Source: Adiantum capillus-veneris
Lineage: Eukaryota; Streptophyta; Polypodiopsida; Polypodiales; Pteridaceae
Assembly: GCA_014529385.2 (NCBI GenBank)
Contig: CM043959.1
Location: 60,648,253-60,712,252 of the forward strand
Length of the DNA stretch: 64,000 nt
Direction: 5' to 3'
This document shows, piece by piece, positions 1 to 12,599 of the stretch. Numbering within the stretch: position 1 is the first letter of the stretch; each line of letters opens with the position of its first letter. A model generated the notes under the pieces. It was not told the origin of the DNA and searched no databases. It was given only the letters and a program-made list of their open reading frames with translations. A program made the translations under genes and the position numbers.

Positions 1-32
1 TGTCTTTTTCCTAAATCACAACAAAAAACCAA

Positions 33-475
33 GTGAAGACCGAACTTGAGAATCAATTGAAGGAGATCAATATTAGCTACCTAATGAGCCAACTTGCACT
101 AAAATCTGACAAGCGCAAAAATTGTGCCTTTGACCAAACATTCAAAATTCAGCATTCCAAAACTAAAATGTATCATACATATCTTGAGGCCTTGATTCTA
201 GATCTACAAATAGTTTCTCAAACAAATAAATAGAGCTCTAATTACGAGCTCCAAAAGGCAGAGAGAAAGAGAGTTATCCTATGCTCAATAATGAATTAGT
301 CACAATAAGTTTTACATAAACTTAGTAGAAAATGGAAAGAAGGACCTTATATTGCCAATAGAGATGATTACATCTAAGAGGAGAAGCTCCAAAGTTCACA
401 CTCTACTTGCTATAGCAACACAACTCTCCAAGTCTCTCAAAATCATAATGCTTAAAAGATCCTGTTTTAAAAGAT
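33..475. repeat. Diverged dispersed repeat, first copy
   Basis: This AT-rich block returns in the same orientation at 2455-2860, with shared blocks such as ATGAGCCAACTT, CTCAAACAAAT, GGAAAGAAGGAC and AGAGATGAT in the same order. Its first 45 bases (GAACTTGAGAATCAA and neighbours) also recur near 718-765. The copies differ by many substitutions and small indels. No coding frame, terminal repeat or target duplication is visible, so the element class is unknown. Confidence 0.6.
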
Positions 476-1360
476 AGTATATATACCTAGCATTGGACGA
501 TGTAATACAACTATCTCTCAAACCAGCATAATCTTGTCAATCCAAGGAGGGAATGACCCGACTTTGGCATGAAGGCTACCCTAATGATCGAACACTACGA
601 GGAAGTGCTATGTAGAATACCTAAATCAAACGCATCAAACATCAAGGAAAAAATGCAAATGTCATCAATCTTATCCACTTACCTAATCACAACCAACACT
701 ATTCAAATAATATTTGAAGAATACCAAACTTGAGAACCAATACAGGAGACCATTAACACTAGTTTTGTAATTGGACATTCAAGTGGCTTGAGACACTAAA
801 GTGTCCTGTTTTTCTACCATGTTTGGGTAATTTATTTACCATGTAGACCTTGCTTCTACCATAGGTTGGGTTATGAGGGAAAGAAAACATTGGATTTTTT
901 TTCATCTCAAAATACAAAGCTCTATATGAAGAATTATAGTAAGTTTTAAGTCGTAAATTTTAGAAAATTTTCAAGTTGTTTTGCCAAAAAAATCATAAAA
1001 TGCTTATATTTTTGTAGAGATGACATTTTCTATGTTTGTAAAAGCCAAGTGTTAGTACTTATTGTTCTAAAAAAATGGAAAACCCTCAAGGACTAGTTTC
1101 CAAGTCACTTGCAAGTTATAAACATAATTGCATAATTGCCTACTACTCATACTACTGGCAACACTAAAAAAATTTCATTCGATACTTTTTGAGATTCTCT
1201 CTCTCCTAAGTCGCACTAGTGTTCACTTCCCCTCGCCATCGCTAGTACTGCAGTGCATCCTTCGACTTGAACCTCCTCACCCTGCTCATTTTTATCGGCC
1301 CAGACACAGAGAGGTCATCGCTTCTGCCGTGCGTCTCATCTTCACCTCAAAGAGATGTTG

Positions 1361-1413
<53 letters not shown>

Positions 1414-2129
1414 CCATGCAGTTAATTGAGTGAAAGAAAGAGAGAGACAGAGAGAAGCCATGCAGTTCTGTCCCCTTTTCTGTTTTCCAAAAGGTGAAAT
1501 AAAGATAGAGAAAAGATTCTTCTCTCAATTTCTTTTTAAAGATGGGTATCACCTACTTGAGCATGATTTGACTAAGAGCATAATTTTGTCCTTCGAAAGG
1601 TCCTCTCATAGAATTGGGGCTATTCTAGTGCAGTTTGACAACTGCAAATGACTCTATGTTGAGACAAAGAAAATATGTATTTTTTTTGGATCCCTAACTC
1701 AGTTAAGTCTCGTCACTTGAACCCTATCTTGATTTTTTTAAAGTGCAAAATTTCTTGAGTCCTCCACAATAACATTGAAACCAAGGTTTTACTTGTCCCA
1801 ATTGTGTCCCTACCACGTACTTTTACACATTTGGTTGATCTACATGGAAAGTTTGAAGTTATTTGAGATTTTGAATGCTTATGTTTCAAGAATTAAAACA
1901 TCAAAGTTTTCTTATGCATAGTTTGGAATATTTGAAATGATCCAATAATTGCTGCTTACCAAAGCACTTGTTACTTACCACCTCGGGTTCTCAATGGAGA
2001 GGGTAAACAATGTATCACTTTTTTAAATGCACAAATATATCACAAATATTTTTTTTAAATATACAATGCTATACTTGAAATGGCCATATCAAACACGTAG
2101 AACTTCACATTATTTTATATACACTTAAA
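476..2129. other. AT-rich region without recognised gene
   Basis: I see no conserved coding frame here on either strand. The only structures are a partial copy of the repeat that starts at 33 (near 718-765) and a GA microsatellite with a GA-rich shoulder. Short open frames are full of low-complexity residues and look like chance. Confidence 0.6.
1364..1412. repeat. (GA)n microsatellite
   Basis: About 24 uninterrupted GA dinucleotides, followed by a GA-rich shoulder to about 1455. The open frames that cross it, rich in Ser-Leu or Arg-Glu, come from the repeat. Confidence 0.95.
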
Positions 2130-2445
2130 TAAAAATTTTACATATGAAACTTGCTATAATTCATAGCACAATTGTGGAAAGGTAACATACAATTTTCTAC
2201 AAGGTCTCTTCATTTTTTTCTTGAGTTTATAATGTTGATTTCATCGCAATATTAGGGGGTCCACTTGATGATTGTAGTTCTTGATCATGATAGCTTCTAA
2301 AATGCAAGGCTATATTTTTGGAGGAACTTGTAAGTAGCATATTTAAGTATATCAAGAGGATTTTCTTAAATTCAGAATCTGATACAAGTAGCATTTAATC
2401 TAAATTTGTAATAAAAGAACACTTAAGTGTCTTGTTTTGGTACCA
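2130..2445. repeat. Dispersed repeat, copy 1 (partner at 53460-53760)
   Basis: The same series of blocks is found in the same orientation 51 kb away: ACAAGGTCTCTT, TTTTTTTCTTGAG, GGTCCACTTGA, TAGTTCTTGATCATGATA, TTCTAAAATGCAAGG and TATCAAGAGG. Identity looks near 80 percent by eye. There is no coding frame, so this is probably a non-coding piece of an old element. No termini could be fixed. Confidence 0.7.
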
Positions 2446-2454
2446 AACTAGTGT

Positions 2455-2860
2455 TAAGTACCTTATGAGCCAACTTACAATGAAATTTAACAAGTTCACA
2501 AATCATACTTTGAGCAAATCAACAAAAATTCAACAGACCAGAACTAAAATGTAGCATAGACCATAGTTCTAAATCTGTAAACGATTTCTCAAACAAATAT
2601 ATAGTATGAGCGTCATAAGATTGAGAGGAAGAGAGTTCATCCTATGGTTAATCACGAGATGATTGTGATAAATATTGCACACACAATAGCGAGTGGAAAG
2701 AAGGACATTGTAATACCATTAGAGATGATAAAATTGAAAAGAAAAAGTCCCAAAGTCCACACTTCTCATGCTACAATAGCACGACTCTTCAAAGCTTTCA
2801 AAAGCACAATAATACAAAGACCCTTATCTAGTTTTACAGATTGGTATGTAAAACTTGACT
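2455..2860. repeat. Diverged dispersed repeat, second copy
   Basis: Partner of the block at 33-475, in the same orientation. It follows the other dispersed repeat (2130-2445) directly, so the two may be parts of one larger decayed element. Confidence 0.6.
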
Positions 2861-4954
2861 AAGGTTGAAACATCAAGACATAGTTATGCCACAAACTCAT
2901 GCTTAGATCGAAATGATACGTTTTGACTTGCTAAATAGAAAAAAAATGCTAAAAATTTGCAAAAAGGATTTGTTTGTCTTTAAACAATTTTTTTTGCAAA
3001 AAATGGTGGCCATTTATTCCTACTTCCAATTGGCATCTACCAACACTATCCCCTCTCAATTCATGTCATCCTTGACATGGTATTTAAGGTGCAGTGTGTT
3101 TTGGAGGAGCATGCACCATCTTGCATGGTCAGTCATTTGAGTTCCTTTGATGCCTCTTTCATCTATCGCTACATCTACATAGAGATGGTCCCATTTTTTG
3201 AGTTGGGTGCTCTTTTCTAAGAGTATACATTCATGTGTTTAATTGGCAAGATCTCAATAAATCTTCACAATAGTCTATATTGTGTCAGTGATTCAATCCG
3301 GAGACCTCTTTCGACATATTGTCTCATTTGCAAAGATGCACCCTTTAGAATTTCCCTTGGCCATTGATTAAAGTCATGGATCATAGAGAGTGTGTCATGC
3401 TTTGTACCTATTTTTGAGCAGTCTTTAATGAAAACTTTCATAAATTTATATATTTTCTTTTTGCCAAAGTTTTGATAACCTATTTCCCATCAATATCGGC
3501 TAACTCTTGTTTCTCTTTTCTCACGAGTTTGAAAGAGCCATGGCAAGTGTTGCATAACATCAAGAGGTATCAAATGCTACTTGCAAACAATGTTGAACCA
3601 TAACGGTTGATAGACTTTGGTGCTAATTCATAGTTAATCCAAATCTAACCTAATCACACACATGCTTAAAATTTGTGTAATATTTTTTGACAAATGAGAG
3701 ACAAAGAGAGAAGAGAACCAGAAGAAGAGAGTTTTTAATGTAATTGAAAAAATTTCAAGAAGCTTCAAAGGTCTATTGAATGAGTCTTGATTTGTTTCTA
3801 CAACAATTCCTTGATATGTTGGCCAAATGAACATAGTTTAACACATTCATCCACCAATATCACCATCATGTGGCCACTATGAGACATTGTTGCATCCAAT
3901 TTGGTCAAAAACTTATTGCTCAAAGTACAAGCCAATAGCATAAAAAATATATCCATGTGTCTTGCCATCACACCAATCCTAGGGCTTGTAATTGGTCACA
4001 TAGAGAATGAACCTTGGAACTGGTGCAAGATACGAGGAGACATTACAAGATAGGGATTTTAGACAACATACTTAGAAGAGGAGAGCATGCATGAAGACTT
4101 CTAGATGTTGCTTGGTCATGAGAGAAATGTTATATATACATATATATATATTTGTTTTCTCAATGTGTATTCATATAAAGTGAGTACAACCTCTATAGCT
4201 CTAACAGTACACAAATTATTAAATACAATAAAAGAAAAAATAGAGATAGGAATGAGAGCAAAGACAAACAAGGATTCCAACACATTTCCGTTCTATGTTC
4301 AAAAACACCTGTGGGAATGGGCATAAGAAGAGCTAAATGTAGTGTAAACAATCTCAAGAATATAAATGAATAGTTTCCTAGAAGCCGATCGCTCGCACAA
4401 TAGCTTTTAACTTTGGCAAAATGGTGGTGTGCACTACTATTTGAAACATATGTCCAATGAAGTTTGAACTAGGTATCTTTCATTCTCACTTGGATAAAAG
4501 TTTACAGAGCCTTACTTGCGAGAGGAAAAAACCGTTTGTAACAATCAGTGTTTGGGAAAAATCATTTTCCTAAACATGCACTATTCCCTTACAATGTTCA
4601 TCTAAAAGGAACTTTTGCAAAATTGACCTATTGTTAAAGATCTTTACGGTGTTTTCTTGGAACTTAAGGTGGGTTTTTGCAAGAACATAGATTTGGATTG
4701 AGGAGTGCCAGTGTTGCTTTCAGCTGGAGACTCGAGCCACACATGTCTCGAACTCTGGTAAAACAAGTAACAAGTGGATTATCCTTTTGCATCTCTAAGA
4801 AAATCTTACAGCTTGGAAACAGACCTGTTGGGAATTCACTCATTTTGAAGGTTTCCACACTCAATCCTCCCCTAATTTTAGTTCAAAATTTACAATAAAA
4901 TTTACCTGTTGGGAAGTGATTAAATAGTTCCACTCAACCTTGGATCGCAGGAAT
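2861..4954. other. Intergenic region 3' of the OPR gene
   Basis: AT-rich sequence with no recognisable gene, RNA or mobile-element ends. Open frames are below 75 codons and carry no motif I recognise. It would hold the 3' untranslated region and terminator of the minus-strand OPR gene. I see no clear polyadenylation signal that decides its end. Confidence 0.5.
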
Positions 4955-6650
<1,696 letters not shown>

Positions 6651-7688
6651 CTGTTGTTATATCAAGTAAAGTTACAAGGGCAAGTTGATCACCACAAATG
6701 ATTATAGTGCTCTTTTCATGTCTATATATGTGCATGTGCGCGTGCTTGTGAGTGCGTATGGATGTGCTTTTCACCGAGCACCAAAGAGGGCATTACCTAT
6801 GGGAGAGAACGATGTTTCCAACCTCCAAAGGGGCCAGGAGGTTGCTGCAAATGTCATCCTCGCAATACTGAGAAAGGTGGTGAGTAGCAAGAGTAGGGGT
6901 TATGCCCTGCATAATGTTGCTAGTATATTGTGATCCTGGTAAATTTTGTCTTAATGCTCAAACAAAGTTAAATTTTATTTTTGGTGGAGGAAGGTGGGTG
7001 TATTGGTATGGTGAGGCTAAGGGTAATTAGTACAAGGTTTACTTAATTACGCTAAGACTAATGATTAAAACAAGCTTAATGTAAGTAACGACGATCAATA
7101 TAAATAATTCAGGTTTGCACTAGCAAAAGCTCAAATTGTTGGGTGCATAAGGTAGTGATTAGCATTAATTAGGTAAGGTCTTAATTAAAGCAGTATCAAC
7201 ACCATCTATTGGTTCAAGTGAAATGGGCAGTGCTTGAATATGGCAAATATGGCGGGCAGCTCATTTATAAAGATAATGAAGGGACATTCATGATTAAGTT
7301 ATGTTGACTCATTTTTAAGAAAAGGATTGTGCCTAGTACGTAGATTTTGTCAAGTCAAGAGGGGAGCATGCTTGCTTCCCTCATTCCACTTTGAGAGTCT
7401 TTTTCTCTTGCTTGACTACTATGAATTTTAGGGTGTACCCCCTCTTGTATGTTCAGAGAATATTCCAAACAATATCTTTTCATGTCTCTCTAAAAATTCT
7501 GAATGGAATTCTACTCCTCAATAAGGTTGCTTTTTGCCGGGCATTTCTTCAGGTTTGGGGGTATTTACGGGTGAAAATGTGAGTTATCTTGCAAAAAATA
7601 CACAAAAATTCTTGAAACATCATAAAATCTTGGAAATTTGAACGGCAAGGGTACCCATCGTTAACCTTCAAATAGTTACATGTGTATT
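6651..7688. other. Region upstream of the OPR exons
   Basis: Either the first intron or the 5' flank of the minus-strand OPR gene. I looked on the minus strand for a short exon ending in a sequence like GRF-x-LSHR before a GT donor and did not find one. The stretch is AT-rich and holds no other recognised feature. Confidence 0.4.
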
Positions 7689-7689
7689 G

Positions 7690-7759
<70 letters not shown>

Positions 7760-7780
7760 GCACACACATGCGCGCGCGCG

Positions 7781-7875
<95 letters not shown>
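7689..7875. repeat. Compound microsatellite (CT)n-(CA)n-(C)42
   Basis: A CT run of about 18 units passes into CA repeats, then a short CG-rich break (7757-7780), a second long CA run, and an unbroken run of 42 cytosines at 7834-7875. The three open frames of His-Thr and Pro that overlap it are products of the repeat. The poly-C length may be uncertain because such runs are hard to sequence. Confidence 0.95.
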
Positions 7876-8305
7876 TTTACATAAAATCCTTGTTTACTTG
7901 CTCAAGTTCTTTGGTAGTCATGCAATCTACCTCTTGCAACTTCATTTTTAAAGTAAATTCTGTTGTTGATCATTAATTCCCTCTACTTAGATGATACCAT
8001 CTTTGGTCACGTCTCCTTCACATAGTCCTAAGAGCTTGTCTTCTCAAAGTAGGAGAGTGAGCAGGCGACCACCAACATCAAAGTCTTTGATTGTCTACCA
8101 AAAGCAATACCTTGTTTGTTCCCTTCCCTACACTTGATGTGAGGGCTTGGAAATTTCCTTATTAAGGCTTTGACTTTAAATACTTGCACATATTCCATTT
8201 CCTTGTTTAAGTCCAACGTCTCTATGGCTAACTTCTCAAAGACTGTACAAGAAAGTAAGGAGTTAATATTGGTGATAGGTAAAAGGCAACTCTCGGATGA
8301 TTGGC
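7876..8305. other. Region without recognised feature
   Basis: No conserved frame, RNA gene or repeat end seen. The 98-codon minus-strand frame here has no motif I recognise. Confidence 0.4.
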
Positions 8306-8308
8306 TTA

Positions 8309-8656
8309 GGCCCATGTCACACATGGGACGGGGTGTTTGCGGCCATGTTGAGATGGCGTCGTTCCATTCGCCATGGAAAAGGTAAAACTTGGCCCCGAGC
8401 CTTTGTCACATGGGCAAGCAAGAGAGGCCGGCTAACTTCCTATTGAAGCGGCCAACTGCAAAAAGAATGAGCGCGAATGACGCTCATAGGTTTCGAACCC
8501 TGTCAATCAGTACGAAAGACGGACGCCTTATCATTTGGCTACAGCTGATTAGCTAGGAGAAGTGGGCATTAGTTACTATATAGCCTAATGTGACAGCCTT
8601 TGGCTGACCGTCTTCCAAAACGTGGAATGGCCACATGTCCCAGTGTGACAGGGGCC
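8309..8656. mobile_element. Tourist-like MITE (PIF/Harbinger-type ends)
   Basis: A 348-base non-coding element with terminal inverted repeats: GGCCCATGTCACACATGGGA at the left and GGCCCCTGTCACACTGGGAC read inward from the right. It is flanked by TTA on both sides (8306-8308 and 8657-8659). A 3-bp TTA/TAA target duplication with ends that begin GG is typical of PIF/Harbinger MITEs. It carries no transposase. Unusually, it contains a tRNA-like promoter on the minus strand. Confidence 0.75.
8489..8557 (-). other. tRNA-like segment with A box and B box
   Basis: Read on the minus strand, TAGCCAAATGATAAGG (A-box-like) is followed about 40 bases later by GGTTCGAAACC, a perfect B box. The intervening sequence does not fold into a good anticodon arm and the T-stem is mismatched. 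It is a relic or mimic of a tRNA rather than a functional tRNA gene. It lies wholly within the MITE at 8309-8656. Confidence 0.5.
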
Positions 8657-8659
8657 TTA

Positions 8660-8866
8660 GGGCGACTCTTGCCATCCGGTTGAACCTTGCTGTGTAAAGA
8701 ATTCGGCTTTTGGTAATATTATACTGTTAGGTACTTCTAACTAAGCTTTGATGTATCCATCTGGTCCTCAAGGCTCGACATGACCTGCAGGCTGATTTCT
8801 ATATTTCTTGGGGCATTTTAATACAGTCACTCACAATTGTGAGTTTTGCCAAAAAAAAAAAAAAAA
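8660..8866 (+). mobile_element. SINE-like retrotransposon 3' part with A tail, copy 1
   Basis: The segment ends in the perfect palindrome CTCACAATTGTGAG, then TTTTGCC and 16 A. A second copy with the same end lies on the other strand at 10993-11230. Shared blocks upstream include CTCAAGGCTCG and TTTCT-rich stretches. A shared 3' end followed by oligo-A in two orientations is what SINE or LINE 3' ends look like. The 5' boundary is not fixed. Confidence 0.5.
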
Positions 8867-8867
8867 C

Positions 8868-9003
8868 ATCCAATGTCTCCCTTTGCATTTGACTGTCATG
8901 ACCGGGGTCATGGGTTCCAATGTGGTCAAGTGATTGGGATGGTGCTTACGCATATGTTTTGTATCATCATGAACGAAAATACCCGTATTGTCAAAAAAAA
9001 AAA
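8868..9003 (+). other. Second oligo-A-tailed segment
   Basis: A 120-base segment ends TATTGTC followed by 12 A, directly behind the tail of the SINE-like copy. Its beginning, GACCGGGGTCATG, is a short palindrome. It may be another retroposed fragment, but I see no partner copy in the window. Confidence 0.25.
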
Positions 9004-9170
9004 AGGTTGAACATCTCTCTCTACACACATATCCTAGCTACCTTTTCAAGCCAGGTTTAAACGAGTTGACGCAAAGTGATTGGAAGAAAACGAGTGACGG
9101 TATGTTTGAACCAACCAAATTCTGGGTGACCCATCCCCTTGGAAATGCACCTTTGTCCAATCCCATTTAA

Positions 9171-9576
9171 GATGGTGGTCACGGGAGGCTCAATTATCAG
9201 TAACTCAGGTAGATAACTGAGCCTGCAATGTGGTCACACATATCCTACTGATGTAGCTCAGTACTACCGAGCATAGCCTTTTGTAACTGTGCTGATTTTG
9301 ACATAGTTGCACTAGGGGGTGTTTGTAATACATTTAATGCGGGCAGCTTTCAAAGGAATCAACGTTCTCTCTCTAGATCCTCTCTCTTTTCTACTTGCTA
9401 GCAAAGTTAATATCCTCCATGTAGCTTTTGTAGATTGCCACATGCAAGTAATCGTTGATAACTCTGCTCGAGCATGATCGTGACCATGACTGAGTTATCA
9501 CTCATTCAATCCATTTAGGTAACTTAGTAGCCTCAATTAACTAAATGGATAACTGAGACCTTGCATGACCATAACC
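9171..9576. mobile_element. MITE with TAA target duplication
   Basis: About 406 bases without coding capacity. The ends are imperfect inverted repeats (left GATGGTGGTCACGGGAGG, right read inward GGTTATGGTCATGCAAGG), continuing with CTCA(A/G)TTATC on both sides, and TAA stands outside each end (9168-9170 and 9577-9579). AACTGAG/CTCAGTTA motifs recur inside. The pattern fits a decayed PIF/Harbinger-type MITE and differs in sequence from the one at 8309. Confidence 0.6.
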
Positions 9577-9579
9577 TAA

Positions 9580-10992
9580 GCACGGAATGTGAGCTATACA
9601 AGCTTACATTCCGTGTTCATCTTTTAGTCTGTGCTTGATTGGTTGAAAATGTCATCATCATTTGTAGGAGAGCACTGCTTCCATCCCTTGTGAGCAAAAA
9701 AAAGCGGAGGCTAAAGAGATTGTTGATAGGCCCATGTGAACCAAGCCTAAGTCTAAACATTATTGATACTTGAATCATTCTTAGAGGGAACATTTATTAC
9801 GAATTTGAATTCACAACACTTTTTGGCCGACTTAAGAGCCGGGTTGCGCCCGTGTGGTTGGGGGAGCGGGAGGCATCGAGTCGCACCCAACATCACTTTT
9901 CAACGTAGAAAAGACCATGGTAGAAAAAATAGCACACATGCTTGGCCGTCATTGTCTCCAGTTACCTTACGATCAAGGAGAAAGGAATTCTCCCGTAACC
10001 CTCACTTAAGCTCCCCCGTTTTGAAAGTAATAGTAGGGTTATTGGGAGCATTCGATTTTCATGCAAAAGTTTTTAGAATTTCTGAAAATGGTAAACATCC
10101 TCACCCTGCTCCAGCCACTTGCCCTGCGTGCGACCCGGTGTTAAGGCCTCTTGAAAGTCATAAGGGCAATTGTTGATTGTTGGTTGGTGCCACTTGGAAA
10201 ATTAATGATGGCCAACAAGTTTTAGTCCTGTTTTTCTTGCATTGTTTCAGAGGGCATTTACCGAGGGACCAATCACTCTCTTTCAAGATTTTCTTTTTTC
10301 CATAAAAGCGAAAGTAAATTGTATTAGAAAGGAGACAATATATACATCGGTGGAACCCAAAGACGAGGTTCACAAATGGTTACTTTTCAAAATGTTAAAA
10401 TCTCAAAAAAAAAGTACATATTCGTAAATAGAATACGTTCTTGGAAACATGAATGGAACAAGACCTTCAACTTGCTACATCTCTCTCAAGATCTCCTCCA
10501 ATTTTCACAGGCTTAAAGCTAGACCACACATCACCAACTAGGGTAAAGGGGTCAATAAAAAGCCGGTTTTGAAAGGAGGATGCACATACCTCCAATTTTG
10601 GGTTGAAATCTGCTCCAAATTAGAGACAACGTGGAGTCCCTTTCTTGTTGGACAATGCCGATGAGATTTTCTGTGGACCGTCCGATCATGGGCTCAATCC
10701 CCTGTGGCATCATGGCTCATTATACGCCCTGCAATGGATTCCCTTTTGCCCCAAATTTTATCACAAACTGAAAACGTTTTGCTGCTATACTTTACCTATG
10801 TCGCGCCACTTGTGTTGGGGACTTTTGTGCTTGTAGGCATAACCAATAGCTTCATTTTGCGCCCTTCCACGTCCAAATTGGTGCAGCGTGTTGGTCGCAG
10901 TAGCTCTCCCCGCTTAGCTGGCCTTAAGTTGGCCCCTTTACCCTATCTCTTAAATCATTATTCCATGTCCATAGGGCATGTGTCCTCCTCTC
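9580..10992. other. Region without recognised gene
   Basis: A 137-codon plus-strand frame (9763-10176) and a 106-codon frame (10704-11024) cross this stretch. Neither shows a motif or family that I recognise, and codon use looks random. No repeat ends were found. Confidence 0.4.
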
Positions 10993-11230
10993 TTTTTTTT
11001 TGCAAAACTCACAATTGTGAGTGAATTGTATTATAACCATCGAAAGAAATACAGAATGGCCTCAAGCTCAAACCGAGCCTTGAGATTTGAAAGATAACAA
11101 ACTGGACGCTTTTACAATATATTTGAGCTAACCTTCTAGGCTTTACCTTATGGGTACCAACATGGCTTTGATAGTCCTAGACTAATCACTCAAGTCTTGT
11201 TTGCATCCAATCATGCACATCGTCCTAGGA
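10993..11230 (-). mobile_element. SINE-like retrotransposon, copy 2
   Basis: Minus-strand partner of the copy at 8660-8866. It ends in CTCACAATTGTGAG, TTTTGC and nine A (a T run on the plus strand at 10993-11001). Upstream on the minus strand it shares CTCAAGGCTCG and TGTATTTCTTTCG-like blocks with copy 1. The 5' end is approximate. Confidence 0.5.
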
Positions 11231-11399
11231 TCCCTTTGTTCTAGGATCTTTTTTAGTTCATGTGGAACTACAAGTGGAGCTATGAGCTCCACCAAGAAAT
11301 GAAGAAAAATTGTTCTCTTGAGGGTGTAGGGACTCATTCAACCATCTAAAATGAAACATGGGATGCACTTAAAGGTGCAACTCAAGTTTTTAAGCTAAT

Positions 11400-11845
11400 C
11401 TCTAGTCTTCTTGAGGATTCTAAAGGGTCTCCAATATTGTGGAAAAACATTACTGCGCTTTCTTGTTTCCATGGTTTGTGATCGCGTAAGATCCTTCAAA
11501 AAACAACCCACCTTCTTCAAAGGTGGCGCATGAAAAATAATAGATTGCCTACATCATCTTACCATGATCTTGTGCACTAGCCTATAGGTGCTTTCTTTTG
11601 TTGCCTTCCACACGACATTGATTTCTTCAAGGAAATCCTTGCTAGATTGAATCTTCTCCTCTAACCCTACGTACTTGGGAGATCTAGGTGAAAACCCTAT
11701 AGCCTTGGGAGATCTAGGTTGAAAGCCATAAATCAACATAAATTGTGTGAAGCTGGTAGCCAAACTTCAAAAGTGTTGTAATCAAACTCCAAATGTGGTG
11801 GATAATCTCCCCGTTACCTCCCCTCCCTTAAGAGGAATTTTGTTC
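11400..11845 (-). pseudogene. Ty3/gypsy integrase fragment, decayed
   Basis: On the minus strand two frames joined by a frameshift resemble the end of a gypsy integrase core and its C-terminal part: PPHLEFDYNT (usually LPHxEFAYN), then FMLIYGFQPRSP (usually FEIVYGFNPRTP), a charged helix, and further on VFPQYWRPFRILKK, like the GPF module. The RSPK unit is repeated (FQPRSPKAIGFSPRSPKYVG). The upstream part ends where the LTR of element 4 begins at 11885, so element 4 seems to have landed in this older element. It belongs to a different gypsy group from elements 1-3. Confidence 0.6.
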
Positions 11846-11884
11846 TTGGAAAACAAAGTAGAGAAGCCTCTAATAGCACTCTAG

Positions 11885-12599
11885 TGGAGAGGGAGAATCG
11901 AGAACACCCTTAGAACACACACAAATGTCCCTATATAGCTCAGGGTATTCACAACACTCTATCTTCTCAAAAACACCTCTAAAAAGTCACTATTTGCTAG
12001 CAAACTCTCACCTATGCCCTAAGCCACTAGATTTCACCTTCAAACTCAACACAATTCACATGCGAACCATTGTTTGCACACGCTTGTTACTACATCACAA
12101 ACACACCCATCATTTTGCACCGCTCAATTTGCTACCTTTTGCACACACAACACCTCTCTCATCTCTCTTTGCACCACAAGACCTTGGAGGGGCACACATG
12201 CCAACACATGCCATAAAACACACGCATAGAAGCATAGAAGAGAAGGGGGAATCAACACAAAAAACACGTCAATGAAGGCTTCACTTCACAAAACAACCAT
12301 ACAAAAATATGCTCCAAGCCGGCACACTCCTCGCTCAACATAACCTTTGGCAACCCTCTTGGCTCCACATCAACTTCATGGCTCAACAACCTCCAATCTC
12401 CAAGGCACACTGGCCCCAACGACCACCAATGGCTCCCTAAAGTGGCAAAAGCCCCAAAAAAGGGCCAAAAAAGCCCCTATAAATTGTGAGAACTCCCTCT
12501 TTATAGGGGAGGCTAAAAGACCAAAAAAGAAAAAAAAATTCATGTTTGCTCGTACAGCTCTTTTGAGCTCATTTTTTAGAATTTTACATTCACTTCACA
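11885..12599 (-). repeat. Element 4 3' LTR, terminal piece (R-U5 end)
   Basis: Homologous to 51021-51610 in the 5' LTR. Read on the minus strand it contains CCCTATAAAGAGGG, a TATA box near 12503-12516, and ends CTCTCCA at 11885, like the LTR of element 2. The last five bases on its right, TCACA, are the target site of element Y. Plus-strand open frames in this piece are shadows. Confidence 0.75.

Noticed and set aside
7680-7976. Three overlapping plus-strand frames of Ser-Leu, His-Thr and Pro repeats and a minus-strand Cys-Val frame
   Set aside because: They are translations of the CT, CA and poly-C microsatellite and have no independent coding signal.
8489-8557. Functional tRNA gene
   Set aside because: A and B boxes are present but no proper anticodon arm or acceptor stem can be formed.
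8285-8675. GGCAACTCT and GGCGACTCT near both ends of the MITE as a 9-bp target duplication
   Set aside because: The left copy is 11 bases away from the inverted repeat; TTA directly at both ends explains the element better.
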